Origin: Thalassotalea loyana
GTDB lineage: Bacteria > Pseudomonadota > Gammaproteobacteria > Enterobacterales > Alteromonadaceae
Reading direction: 5' to 3'
Assembly: GCF_030161435.1 (NCBI RefSeq)
Contig: NZ_BSSV01000003.1
Location: forward strand, 248,001 to 312,000
DNA length: 64,000 bases
The position numbers and the translations under genes were made by a program. The notes beneath the pieces were generated by a model, which saw only the letters and a program-made list of their open reading frames with translations, had not been told where the DNA came from and did no database searches. Below, piece by piece: positions 17,884-27,441 of the stretch (positions within the stretch are counted from its first letter, which is position 1; each line of letters starts with the position of its first letter).

Positions 17884-19619
17884 TGGATGAGTTAAAACTC
17901 TACACTTGGATTGCCGTTGGCGGTACTTTCGGATTGTATTTTTTCATCGCATGGTGGGCTCGTGCGGGCTCAACAAGTGAATTCTACGCTGCTGGTGGCG
18001 GTATTACACCACTACAAAACGGTATGGCAATTGGTGCCGACTGGATGAGTGCTGCGTCATTCATTTCAATGGCCGGCTTAATTGCCTTCTTAGGCTACGG
18101 TGGCTCAGTATTTTTAATGGGCTGGACTGGTGGTTACGTTCTGTTAGCAATGTGTCTAGCACCTTATATGCGTAAACACGGTAAATTTACGGTACCTGAG
18201 TTTATTGGCGATCGATTCTATTCAAGAACTGCACGTATCGTTGCAGTGATTTGTTTAATAGTTGCATCAGTAACCTACATCATCGGTCAAATGAAAGGTG
18301 TTGGCGTTGCCTTCTCTCGCTTCTTAGAAGTTGATTACGATATGGGCTTATACATTGGTATGGCTGTTGTATTCGTATACGCAACGTTAGGTGGTATGAA
18401 AGGTATTACTTACACCCAAATTGCTCAATATGTTGTATTAATTACCGCGTACACGATTCCAGCGATTTTTATCTCTTTACAATTAACGGGTAACCCAATT
18501 CCACAGCTTGGTTTAGGTAGTACACTCGCCGATGGCAGTGGCGTTTACCTGCTTGATAAGCTTGATATGGTGGTCTCAGACCTCGGCTTTAAAGAATATA
18601 CAACCTCGACACTTGGCGGTGTTGAAATGTTCGCCTACACCATGTCGTTAATGATTGGTACAGCCGGTTTACCACACGTAATTATGCGATTCTTCACAGT
18701 ACCTTCTGTGAAAGCTGCTCGTCAATCAGCGGGTTACGCATTAGTATTTATCGCTCTTCTTTACACGGTTGCTCCTGCTGTTGGTGCAATGGCGCGCTTC
18801 AACCTAATGAATACGATTGAGCCAGCTGCTGGTCAAAATCTTGATTATGCTGAACGTCCACAGTGGTTTAAAGACTGGGAAAACACAGGCTTATTGAAAT
18901 TTGAAGACAAAAATGGCGACGGTAAGATTCAGTACACTGCAAATGCAGAGACTAATGAAATGGTTAAAGTTGACCGTGACATTATGGTACTTGCTAACCC
19001 GTCAATTGCGAACTTACCGAACTGGGTTATTGCGTTAGTTGCTGCCGGTGGTCTAGCTGCCGCACTATCAACCGCCGCCGGTTTGTTGTTAGCGATATCC
19101 TCGGCGGTATCTCACGACTTGATGAAAGGTGTCTTAATACCTGATATGAGTGAGAAGAATGAGCTACTGGCAAGCCGAATTGTAATGACAATATCCATAC
19201 TATTTGCTGGGTATCTGGGGCTCAATCCGCCAGGGTTTGCCGCCGGTACTGTTGCACTAGCCTTTGGCTTGGCTGCATCGAGTATCTTCCCAGCACTAAT
19301 GATGGGTATCTTCTCTAAGAAGATGAATTCAAAAGCGGCTATCGCAGGTATGTGTGCAGGTTTAGGTGCAACAATGCTATACGTGTTCCAACACAAAGGT
19401 ATTATGTTTATCCCTGGTACATCTTTCTTAGGTGGCATGGAGCCAAACTGGTTCTTCGGTATCTCGCCTAATGCTTTTGGTTCAATTGGCGCGTTGTTTA
19501 ACTTCGCAGTAGCGTTCATCGTGTTAAAGGCTACTGGCCCAGCACCAGCAAATATTCAAGATATGGTAGAGAATTTCCGTTCTCCACATGGAAAAATTGC
19601 TGCCGCTCACGATCATTAA
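17883..19619 (+). CDS. sodium:solute symporter, VC_2705/ActP-like (acetate uptake)
   Basis: A 578-residue inner-membrane transporter with about 13 helices of the SSS family. GADWMSAASFISMAG is the conserved helix-1/2 region and GLAAALSTAAGLLLA is the late-helix motif of the ActP-like branch. A short charged insert (about 330-365, DKNGDGKIQY) looks like an EF-hand-type calcium loop between helices, as seen in this subfamily. Paired with DUF4212 and close to acs and the CrbS-like kinase, it is most likely an acetate or short organic acid permease. Cation and substrate are inferred from family and context. Confidence 0.9.
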   Translation: MDELKLYTWIAVGGTFGLYFFIAWWARAGSTSEFYAAGGGITPLQNGMAIGADWMSAASFISMAGLIAFLGYGGSVFLMGWTGGYVLLAMCLAPYMRKHGKFTVPEFIGDRFYSRTARIVAVICLIVASVTYIIGQMKGVGVAFSRFLEVDYDMGLYIGMAVVFVYATLGGMKGITYTQIAQYVVLITAYTIPAIFISLQLTGNPIPQLGLGSTLADGSGVYLLDKLDMVVSDLGFKEYTTSTLGGVEMFAYTMSLMIGTAGLPHVIMRFFTVPSVKAARQSAGYALVFIALLYTVAPAVGAMARFNLMNTIEPAAGQNLDYAERPQWFKDWENTGLLKFEDKNGDGKIQYTANAETNEMVKVDRDIMVLANPSIANLPNWVIALVAAGGLAAALSTAAGLLLAISSAVSHDLMKGVLIPDMSEKNELLASRIVMTISILFAGYLGLNPPGFAAGTVALAFGLAASSIFPALMMGIFSKKMNSKAAIAGMCAGLGATMLYVFQHKGIMFIPGTSFLGGMEPNWFFGISPNAFGSIGALFNFAVAFIVLKATGPAPANIQDMVENFRSPHGKIAAAHDH

Positions 19620-19633
19620 GCGCTGAGACATTA

Positions 19634-19672
19634 AAAACCTAAAGGAGGTCAATAGCCCCCTTTAGGTTTTCC
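19634..19672 (+). terminator. terminator of the symporter operon
   Basis: AAAACCTAAAGG pairs with CCTTTAGGTTTT across a short loop, ending TTTTCC, 15 bases past the symporter stop. The arms are A- and T-rich, so it may work on both strands. Confidence 0.8.
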
Positions 19673-19694
19673 TATTTGAGAAAAGGATAAATCA

Positions 19695-20135
19695 ATGAAC
19701 AAACATACTAAAATTGCTATTTTTGTAGCGCCCTTTCTCCTTCTTGGTGGTTATATTGCTGCCGATTATTATTTAGAAAATGACGCCAAAGAAAACAAAG
19801 TATTCAAGCTTGAGAACGACGGTCATTGTGATGTCTTTAATCAAAAGTGTATTTTGACTACAGGCGAAATGAAAGTCAGCATTGAACAACGAGACCAAAA
19901 AACAATTGTTAATACCACTTACCCTGTAGAGGAAGCTATTTTATTTGTCGTAAATAGCGAAAAAGATGTCACGCCACATAACATGAAAATGTTAGAAACC
20001 CCTTATTACTGGCAATCCGATACAGTTTTAGCAGACAAACTGGCTAACAAAGGCGATAGTGCCAAATTACGAATTATCGTAAAATATCAAGGGGATCAAT
20101 ATATTGCCCAATTTTATAGCCAAACTGTGCGCTAA
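19695..20135 (+). CDS. conserved small membrane-anchored protein of unknown function
   Basis: 146 residues with an N-terminal hydrophobic anchor (about 7-25) and a hydrophilic, probably periplasmic, domain. Two cysteines (HCDVFNQKC, about 45-51) could form a disulfide. I do not recognise a family. AAAGG lies about 10 bases before the ATG. The gene sits between the symporter terminator and the CrbS-like kinase, 41 bases before the kinase start and on its strand. It may therefore be co-transcribed with the kinase and help it sense or assemble. Confidence 0.75.
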   Translation: MNKHTKIAIFVAPFLLLGGYIAADYYLENDAKENKVFKLENDGHCDVFNQKCILTTGEMKVSIEQRDQKTIVNTTYPVEEAILFVVNSEKDVTPHNMKMLETPYYWQSDTVLADKLANKGDSAKLRIIVKYQGDQYIAQFYSQTVR

Positions 20136-20176
20136 AAGATAAAGTAGAAATAGATGTAATTCCCAAAGGCATATTT

Positions 20177-23100
20177 ATGTTCGCAAACTGGCAACTCGTT
20201 ACTCTTTGTTTTGTCTATATCGGCTTTTTATTTTACATTGCCTATTGGGGTGATAAAAATCGCCACCTTATTTCAGAAAAATTTCAACCTATCATCTACG
20301 CGTTGACCCTAGGTGTTTACTGCACATCATGGAGCTTTCTTGGAACGACAGGCCAAGCTTCAAGCAACTTTCTGTCTCACATTCCTATTTACCTTGGGCC
20401 AATTTTACTATTTATTTTTGCATGGCCGTTATTGCAGCGGATTATCGATGTCAGTATTAAACTCAATTTGACATCTATTGCAGATTTACTTGCAGCACGA
20501 TTTGGAAAATCACACAACCTAGCCATTGTTGTAACCGTTGTAGCGCTAATTGGCACCCTTCCCTACTTGGCTTTGCAGTTAAAAGCGATTGTTTATTCAT
20601 TCCAACAATTACAGGTACAACCCTATCAACATGACGGTTGGTTTGGATTAATCGTGGCACTGGTTTTAGCTATTTTTACCATTATTTTCGGTATTCGTCA
20701 GATTGACGTTACTGAGCGCCATCCTGGCGCCATGCTCGCCATTGCATTTGAGTCGCTAATAAAAGTCGCGGCATTTGCTGTACTTGGTATTTTTGCATTG
20801 TTTTTCTTATTCGATTCACCAATGGAGTTATGGCAACAAACACGAGCAAATGAAAAGCTTAATCAACAACTTACATTTCCAAACCTGACTAGCTTAATTG
20901 CCATGCTCGTGATTGTAAGTGCAGCATTTTTATCGCTACCTCGCCAGTTTCAGGTCATGGTAGTTGAATTAAAAGACAAACGTCATACAGCACTTAGTCG
21001 AAAAGTTTTTCCACTTTATTTAATCATTTTCGCACTTTTTGCTATCCCTTTAGGTTTGGCTGGTAATTACTACTTGGGTAACACAATACCGAGCGACGCT
21101 TATGTGTTGTTTCTACCCACAGTCAAAGATCAATTTTGGCTGACACTATTAGCATTTTTAGGCGCAATCTCTGCTGCAAGTTCCATGGTTATTATCTCAG
21201 CGATCGCACTATCAACCATGATCTCAAATGAAATTGTCTTTCCTCACTTATTTAAAAACCAAAACAATCACGCTCAGGAATTTGAGACTTTCCAGCAAAA
21301 ACTCCTCAATATCCGCAAGACTATTGTTTTGGTGATTATTTTACTTGGCTACACAGTCTTTTTATTAACGACCCCTGAAACACTGTCATCACTTGGTGAA
21401 ATAGCATTTGGTGCGTTTGCCCAATTAACACCGGCATTACTTGCGGCTTTCTATTGGCGAAGTGCCAATTTAATTGGTGTGTATGCTGGGATAATCGTTG
21501 GCTTTATGCTCTGGCTAATCTTAAATTTCATGCCTCAAATGGGCTTTTACCCACAGCCTTTTAGTGAGACTTTTTTACCAGCAACAACTGATGCGACATT
21601 AATAAGCTTAGGAGCAAACGTACTGTTAATGTGGCTGGTTTCTCAAATCAGTCGACAAAGTGTTCAAGAGCGTGTCCAAGCGTCGATATTTATCAAGTGG
21701 CAAGAGCAAGAAGAATACAGTACCTATAATAAACGTATTATTAATATCAACGAGTTAGAAGTCCTTGTTTCTCGCTTTGTTGGCGAGCAAAAAGCAAAGC
21801 AAAGTTTTACCAACTTCGCATCTGACAACAGTGAGTTAACACCAAAGACTGACCAATATTATCAAGCGCTGTTGCAGCACACTGAACAGACGCTAGCGAG
21901 TGTTATGGGAACACAATCAGCACAGCTTGTTTTGACATCTGCGATTGAAGGTCGTGATATCGCGTTAGATGAATTAGCTCAACTGGTTGAGGATGCGTCT
22001 AGCCAACGCCAACAATTTAGTCAAAATTTAGTTCAAAGTGCGATTGAACATGCCAGCGAAGGGATTTCAATTATTGATAACGAGTTGAAGCTCGTCGCGT
22101 GGAATAGAAAATATTTAACGTTATTTAATTACCCAGAAGAACTTATCTATACCGGCTGTGACATTGCTAATCTAATTCGATTTAACGTTGAGCGCGGCTT
22201 ATGTGGACCTGGCGAGATTGAAGAGCATGTAACTAAGCGAATTAACCATCTAAAAAAAGGCACTCAGCATAGCTCAGAGCGCATTTATGCCGATGGACAA
22301 GTAATAAGGATAGAAGGCAACCCTCTGCCTAATGGAGGATTTGTTATGATGTTTTCTGATATTACGGCCTACCGCGAAGCTGAACGGGTGTTAAAAGATG
22401 CAAATACTGATTTAGAAGTCTTAGTTAACGAACGCACTGTAAAACTTGCACAAACCAATGATGAGCTTGCCAAAGCCCGAGAGAAAGCTGAGCAAGCTCA
22501 CCAAAAGAAAAGCCTCTATCTAAAAGCCTGTAGCCACGACCTAATGCAGCCATTAGAAGCAGCACGATTATTCACTGAGGCATTATCACATCAAAATAAC
22601 CTGACTGCGGCTCAGTATCGACAAGTGAAAAACATTGACGCTTCCTTGCGAACTGCAAGTAACTTAATTTCTGATCTCGCTGAAATAGCCCGCATTGAAA
22701 GCGGAAATATAAAACCAAACTTCCAAGCATTCTCATTGAACGAATTATTTGAAGAGCTCAAAAAAGAATTTACCATGTTGGCCCAGCAACACTATGTCGC
22801 TATTCACATTCAACAAACTAAACTCTGGATTTACAGCGATAAGTTCTTGTTGCGACGCATGGTACAAAACCTATTAGGTAACGCCTTACGTTACGCGGGT
22901 CCTGGGCGAGTGTTGTTAGGTGCAAAGCGGCAAGGTCAACACGTTGTCATTCACGTAATTGATAATGGTCCTGGTATTGCTAAAGAGCAACAAGTCGCTG
23001 TATTTGAACAATTTACGCAACTGCATGACGCTCAAGGTGAATCGGCGAAAGGGTTAGGCTTGGGTTTAAATATCACTCAAGGTATTGGTGAAATCATTAA

Positions 23101-23617
23101 GGCGCCTATTGGATTACAATCGGTCGAAGGTAAAGGAGCGAACTTCTCAATAATTGTTGAACGTGCGACGCCGCGTGTTGCGCCAATCGCCTCACCTGTT
23201 GCAAGTAAAGCAAATAACTTTAGTGGCGTAACGGTATTATGTGTCGATGATGATCACGGCGTGCTAAACGGTATGGTTGAATTATTAACGGCATGGCAGT
23301 GTAAGGTAATTGCCTGTAATACGAGAGCACAAGCCATAGAAACGTTTAACAAAGACAGTGACATCATTGATATTGTTTTAGCCGATTACCAGTTATCACC
23401 AACTGACAATGGCTTAGAAGTTATCGCAACATTGCGTGAAAATTACCCTCACTATCTACCGGCTATTTTATTAACGGCGGCAACGGAAGATGGTATTGAA
23501 GATAAAGCCGATGAAGCAGATGTTGGCTTTATGCGAAAGGTAGTAAAACCAGCCTCCCTTAGAGCCATGATGAGCGCAATGTTAGCCAAGAAGCTATCAT
23601 CCAACTATGGTAACTAA
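20177..23617 (+). CDS. crbS: CrbS-like hybrid histidine kinase fused to a sodium/solute symporter domain
   Basis: A 1146-residue inner-membrane sensor. Residues 1-490 are an SSS-type transporter fold of 12-13 helices, as in CbrA/CrbS. A linker and a PAS domain follow (about 620-735, EGISIIDNELKLVAWNRKY). The HisKA domain has its phospho-His in CSHDLMQPLEAARL (about 785), the ATPase domain has NLLGNALRYA and DNGPGIA, and the C-terminal receiver (about 1020-1140) has VDDDHG and the phospho-Asp of VLADYQLSP. In Vibrio, CrbS with CrbR switches on acs during the acetate switch. The same pairing is seen here with the LuxR-type regulator at 26.6-27.3 kb. The gene is convergent with the GGDEF-EAL gene. 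Confidence 0.9.
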   Translation: MFANWQLVTLCFVYIGFLFYIAYWGDKNRHLISEKFQPIIYALTLGVYCTSWSFLGTTGQASSNFLSHIPIYLGPILLFIFAWPLLQRIIDVSIKLNLTSIADLLAARFGKSHNLAIVVTVVALIGTLPYLALQLKAIVYSFQQLQVQPYQHDGWFGLIVALVLAIFTIIFGIRQIDVTERHPGAMLAIAFESLIKVAAFAVLGIFALFFLFDSPMELWQQTRANEKLNQQLTFPNLTSLIAMLVIVSAAFLSLPRQFQVMVVELKDKRHTALSRKVFPLYLIIFALFAIPLGLAGNYYLGNTIPSDAYVLFLPTVKDQFWLTLLAFLGAISAASSMVIISAIALSTMISNEIVFPHLFKNQNNHAQEFETFQQKLLNIRKTIVLVIILLGYTVFLLTTPETLSSLGEIAFGAFAQLTPALLAAFYWRSANLIGVYAGIIVGFMLWLILNFMPQMGFYPQPFSETFLPATTDATLISLGANVLLMWLVSQISRQSVQERVQASIFIKWQEQEEYSTYNKRIININELEVLVSRFVGEQKAKQSFTNFASDNSELTPKTDQYYQALLQHTEQTLASVMGTQSAQLVLTSAIEGRDIALDELAQLVEDASSQRQQFSQNLVQSAIEHASEGISIIDNELKLVAWNRKYLTLFNYPEELIYTGCDIANLIRFNVERGLCGPGEIEEHVTKRINHLKKGTQHSSERIYADGQVIRIEGNPLPNGGFVMMFSDITAYREAERVLKDANTDLEVLVNERTVKLAQTNDELAKAREKAEQAHQKKSLYLKACSHDLMQPLEAARLFTEALSHQNNLTAAQYRQVKNIDASLRTASNLISDLAEIARIESGNIKPNFQAFSLNELFEELKKEFTMLAQQHYVAIHIQQTKLWIYSDKFLLRRMVQNLLGNALRYAGPGRVLLGAKRQGQHVVIHVIDNGPGIAKEQQVAVFEQFTQLHDAQGESAKGLGLGLNITQGIGEIIKAPIGLQSVEGKGANFSIIVERATPRVAPIASPVASKANNFSGVTVLCVDDDHGVLNGMVELLTAWQCKVIACNTRAQAIETFNKDSDIIDIVLADYQLSPTDNGLEVIATLRENYPHYLPAILLTAATEDGIEDKADEADVGFMRKVVKPASLRAMMSAMLAKKLSSNYGN

Positions 23618-23632
23618 CAATAAACACCAACA

Positions 23633-23661
23633 AAGCCACAGGTTTATGCAACATGTGGCTT
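23633..23661. terminator. hairpin between convergent kinase and GGDEF-EAL genes
   Basis: AAGCCACA pairs with TGTGGCTT across 13 bases, 16 bases after the kinase stop and overlapping the last codons of the opposite gene. There is no good T-run, so termination is uncertain. Confidence 0.35.
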
Positions 23662-26532
23662 GTAATGTTCACGCGTTGAAATGTTACGTTCAAGCTCCAT
23701 CAGTGGCAACGGTTTAGCAATAGCAAAGCCTTGCGCATAATTTATTCCGATATCAGCCAGCAAGTGTTTTGTGGCTTGATCGCCGACAAATTTGGCGATA
23801 GTGAGCTTGCCTAATGCTGACGCAATATCATTGATAGCACTGACAATAGCCTTATTTTCACTGTTTTGGCATACATTTTTCACAAAACTTCCATCAATCT
23901 TGATGATGTCAACCGGAAGGTTTTTCAAGTAAGCAAAGGAGCACATCCCTACACCAAAGTCATCAAGCGCGAAATGACAACCAAACTCACGCAATTTATC
24001 AATGAAAGCATTAGCTTGGCTAAGTTTAGTCACGGCGGCAGTTTCAGTAATTTCGAAACATATTTTTTTAGCCGGTATTTCAAGGCTTTTTAGGGTTTCT
24101 ATAATGTCATCGGCAAAGCTATCATCAATAATGCTAGTGCCAGATAAATTAATTGCGCATTTTTGTGTCTGCTTAAGCAGTTTAGGAGCACGCTTTAATT
24201 GCAATAACACATTGTTTACTACCCATTTATCTATATCTGTCATTAGATTAAATCGTTCAGCTGCGGGAATAAATTGAGCAGGACTTATCAGTTGACCTTG
24301 TTCATCAAGCATTCGTAACAACACTTCATAATGCAAGCCAGTGGAAACTGTTTTTCCTATTGCTTCAATGGGCTGGACATAAAGCTCAAATCGATTCTCA
24401 TCTAATGCCTGTTGAATGCGAGATACCCACCCAATACCGGCTTCTAAATAATTCAGTTCAGAGTCTTGAGCGCTGTATACATTAATTCGATTCCGTCCTG
24501 CATCTTTTGCAGCATAACAAGCGACGTCCGCCTGCTTCATTAGCTCTTGAGTACTTTGTGCGGAGTTGACAACCGTTACACCAACGCTTGCTGAGATTTG
24601 AAAAACTTGTTCTTCCCACACGAAGCGAAAGTCACGTAATTGTTGTAAAAGAGCTTTAAGGTGATGCTTAGCTTCATCAACACAGCAATCGATAAAGATA
24701 ATCCCAAACTCATCGCCACCCAATCGCGCGACAATGTGCTTATTGTCTATCGCCGCGATGATAAGCTGACCTAGCTGTTTTAACAGCTCATCACCGGCTG
24801 TGTGACCGCAGGTATCATTGACCACCTTAAATTGGTCTAAATCAATGTAACTAAGCGTGACGTGACTACCATGTATTTCAACTTGGCTCGTTGCATATTG
24901 GAGTTTGTCATCAAATGCATAACGATTATAAAGTCCAGTTAAAAAATCATGCTCAGCTTGATAAGAGACTTTCTCTGCTAGTGCTTTCTCCTTGGTTACA
25001 TCTTTGGCAATGCCTTCAATTTTGACCAAAGTGCCTCCCTCCATAACAGGAGACTCAGTAAACTCGAGTAACCTTACCTCGCCACTTGCATTGGTACATT
25101 CCATCAGATAAGGCTCTGGAGTATTACCTAAGCGCATTTGTTTTAGAATTTCTTGTCGCTGTGAGTTTAGATTAGACAATGGAAACAGTTGTTCAAATGT
25201 ATCGATGAACTCTTTGGGCTCATAGCCCAAAATTGGCGTAATTGCCGCACTGACAAAGTCGGGTTCGCCATGACCATCAGTACTATATAAAAAATGGCCA
25301 TGTAACCCATCGACTAGTCTTCTGTATTTTGCCTCTCTGTCTTTTAGATCTCGCTCGGCCTGCTTCCTTACAGAGACGTCTCTCACGGTAGCGGCGATAC
25401 CATTGTGTGTATCAACAATCTGCAGTTTGATGTAAGTCAGCTCTGGGTTTTTCGTATTAACCTTTATGCTTCGCTCAAAACTCAAGCCCTCTCGTAATCT
25501 AGATAGCGCATTTTCAGCGAGTTGATGTTCATCAGCCCCCAACAATTGAATCAACCCATTAAAGTCCAGTTTATCGTCAATAGTTAAATGCAACATGTTC
25601 TTGGCGACGGTGTTGACCTCATTGAGTTTGTAACGCTCTCCTACTTTAGTGAAGATCAGTAATCCATCAAGGGACGCATCTGAAGCCGCTTTAAACTGCT
25701 TTTGACTATAACTTGCCTTCAACCAATTAGATAACGTTAGCCTACATAACAGCGTGAAGAAGATAACTAAACATGCCGCTATGATGAAGTAATTACTGTG
25801 AAGCTCATCTTGATTTTTGAGCGCTAACTTAATACCCAGCTGTCTATCAACAAAGTTAACATGACTGTCATAATTGACCTTACTCTTACCAATAGAGCCG
25901 TGTTCAAACAAGGTTGTGTTTTCATCCAATAGCGTGAACGCATAGGCACTACTCAGGTTTTCACTAACTAACTTTGATAAACTCGCTTCTATATTGACCA
26001 CACCCAGAACCCAACCATAAATACCAGTGTGTTGTTTTACCGGCATTACAATAGCGATCGCCTGTGTACCATCGGATAATAAAAACGGTTGAGATAATGA
26101 TGCATTAGCTTCAGGCAGTTCAGAAAAATCCAAATCAATGGTGTTTACAGTTTGCGTCGCAAGTGCTGGAACGTGCCATTGCAACTGAAATTGATGGTCT
26201 ACAAACCATATTCGTTCTAGCTCAGGCAAAATAGTCAAAATACTTAAGCTTAGTTTAGTGAACCATTGTTCTAGATTTGGATGGTTCTCTGGCCAGTTTC
26301 TAACGATCTCATCAAGTGCGAGTTCGCTTGATTGTGCGAAGAAGGTTAAGCGAGAAGAAATTTGCTTTGCCACCACTTCTGACTTTTCGGCTTCTAATTC
26401 TTGTTGCAGTGATATTTGATTAACCACAAAGAAACCTAGAACAAGCGATAAGGATATCGCGATAGCTATCGTCATAAATAACAGTTTATGCTTAAGGGCA
26501 AATGACATATAGCGCGCCATATACAAGAACAA
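23644..26532 (-). CDS. PAS/GGDEF/EAL c-di-GMP signalling protein
   Basis: 962 residues. One membrane helix (about 17-36), a periplasmic sensor region (about 37-245) and a second helix (about 246-268) come first. Two PAS domains follow (about 280-395 and 400-520), then GGDEF (about 530-690, intact ARLGGDEFG) and EAL (about 705-950). The EAL signature reads EVLLR rather than EALLR, but other catalytic residues look intact: FEITET, ALDDFGVG, the KID lysine and the final QGFAIAKP. It is probably a bifunctional or regulated phosphodiesterase. It lies between the crbS and crbR-like genes, so acetate sensing and c-di-GMP may be linked; this is inference. Confidence 0.92.
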   Translation of the reverse strand: MFLYMARYMSFALKHKLLFMTIAIAISLSLVLGFFVVNQISLQQELEAEKSEVVAKQISSRLTFFAQSSELALDEIVRNWPENHPNLEQWFTKLSLSILTILPELERIWFVDHQFQLQWHVPALATQTVNTIDLDFSELPEANASLSQPFLLSDGTQAIAIVMPVKQHTGIYGWVLGVVNIEASLSKLVSENLSSAYAFTLLDENTTLFEHGSIGKSKVNYDSHVNFVDRQLGIKLALKNQDELHSNYFIIAACLVIFFTLLCRLTLSNWLKASYSQKQFKAASDASLDGLLIFTKVGERYKLNEVNTVAKNMLHLTIDDKLDFNGLIQLLGADEHQLAENALSRLREGLSFERSIKVNTKNPELTYIKLQIVDTHNGIAATVRDVSVRKQAERDLKDREAKYRRLVDGLHGHFLYSTDGHGEPDFVSAAITPILGYEPKEFIDTFEQLFPLSNLNSQRQEILKQMRLGNTPEPYLMECTNASGEVRLLEFTESPVMEGGTLVKIEGIAKDVTKEKALAEKVSYQAEHDFLTGLYNRYAFDDKLQYATSQVEIHGSHVTLSYIDLDQFKVVNDTCGHTAGDELLKQLGQLIIAAIDNKHIVARLGGDEFGIIFIDCCVDEAKHHLKALLQQLRDFRFVWEEQVFQISASVGVTVVNSAQSTQELMKQADVACYAAKDAGRNRINVYSAQDSELNYLEAGIGWVSRIQQALDENRFELYVQPIEAIGKTVSTGLHYEVLLRMLDEQGQLISPAQFIPAAERFNLMTDIDKWVVNNVLLQLKRAPKLLKQTQKCAINLSGTSIIDDSFADDIIETLKSLEIPAKKICFEITETAAVTKLSQANAFIDKLREFGCHFALDDFGVGMCSFAYLKNLPVDIIKIDGSFVKNVCQNSENKAIVSAINDIASALGKLTIAKFVGDQATKHLLADIGINYAQGFAIAKPLPLMELERNISTREHYKPHVA

Positions 26533-26569
26533 TATGACGAGAATAGTAAAATTAATTTATGACATTTAT

Positions 26570-26596
26570 GTGACCAAAAGCGTTAATTTTGGTCAC
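26570..26596. other. perfect hairpin between the regulator and GGDEF-EAL genes
   Basis: A 10-bp perfect stem (GTGACCAAAA/TTTTGGTCAC) with a 7-base loop lies 41 bases past the crbR stop. No T-run follows on the minus strand. It could be a terminator, processing site or operator dyad. Confidence 0.4.
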
Positions 26597-26637
26597 TCAG
26601 CCTCAGGAAGATGCTGTTTTTGTGTAAATTATTGTAA

Positions 26638-27291
26638 TTAGGATTGCTCAAACTGATTATCTAATTCAAGTGCATTCATTGCGATAACCGCTTGTGTGCG
26701 GTTTCTTACATTTAATTTTTTAAATATTGCAGTAGCATGTGCCTTGATCGTTGCTTCTGAGACATTAAGATCATAAGCAATCTGCTTGTTCAACATACCT
26801 TGGGCAAACATCATCAAGATTTTATATTGTTGGTTAGTTAAACTTGCAATTCTATTTGCGATATCCTGCTCCGCGACTTGCTCTGGTTCTTTAAAGTGCT
26901 CGGGCACCCATGAATTTCCCTGCAACACTTCAACAATTGCCTGATAAATAGTGTCAACAGGCGTTGATTTAGGGATAAAGCCAGCAGCACCAAATTCAAG
27001 CGCTTTGGCCATCGTTTCATCATCTTCGTGTGCAGAAATGATAACCACAGGAATTTGCGAATGATGGCTTCTAATATTGATGAGATTAGTAAAGCCGTGG
27101 GCGCCGGGAATATGAAGGTCTAACAACAAGAGATCTGCGTCAGGTGTCGCCTTAACTTGAGCTTCAAGTTCTTCAACATTTTGAGCCTCTAGCCATGTGG
27201 TATGCACAAACTTTGTTTTAAGTGTTTCAAGCAAGGCATGGCGAAACAATGGATGGTCGTCAGCTATTATAATATTTTTTGGCTGAAACAT
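26638..27291 (-). CDS. crbR: CrbR-like LuxR/NarL-family response regulator
   Basis: A 217-residue two-component regulator. The receiver domain (about 5-120) has the acidic pair DD (about 11-12), the phospho-Asp in LLLDLHIPG (about 59), and the switch Lys in PKSTP. The LuxR-type HTH (about 150-210) has NKQIAYDLNVSEATIKAHATAIFKKL split across recognition helices. It is the expected partner of the CrbS-like kinase and the natural activator for acs and the symporter. Its own promoter carries a perfect TTAGAC-N4-GTCTAA dyad centred near -42 from a TATACT -10, consistent with autoactivation. Confidence 0.88.
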   Translation of the reverse strand: MFQPKNIIIADDHPLFRHALLETLKTKFVHTTWLEAQNVEELEAQVKATPDADLLLLDLHIPGAHGFTNLINIRSHHSQIPVVIISAHEDDETMAKALEFGAAGFIPKSTPVDTIYQAIVEVLQGNSWVPEHFKEPEQVAEQDIANRIASLTNQQYKILMMFAQGMLNKQIAYDLNVSEATIKAHATAIFKKLNVRNRTQAVIAMNALELDNQFEQS

Positions 27292-27348
27292 GACGTTCTC
27301 TTCTCAATTATCCTTGTCTAAGTATAACCGTTTTTTAACATAACTTTA

Positions 27349-27364
27349 TTAGACTAAAGTCTAA
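27349..27364. promoter_or_regulatory. proposed CrbR operator in its own promoter
   Basis: Perfect TTAGAC-TAAA-GTCTAA, 58 bases before the crbR ATG. A good -10, TATACT (minus strand, 27321-27326), places the dyad centre near -42, the classic overlapping-activator position. A lone half-site GTCTAA lies at 27316-27321. Confidence 0.6.
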
Positions 27365-27441
27365 CTAGATCAATTATCCCTTTATTTTATAACTGTAATT
27401 ATATACAGTAAAGTGATTTTAAGATTATTAGGGACATATCT

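Noticed and set aside
18900-18990. Apparent insertion in the symporter (charged DKNGDGKIQY loop)
   Set aside because: This charged loop fits an inter-helix segment of the VC_2705-type SSS subfamily; it is not a sign of a foreign insert.
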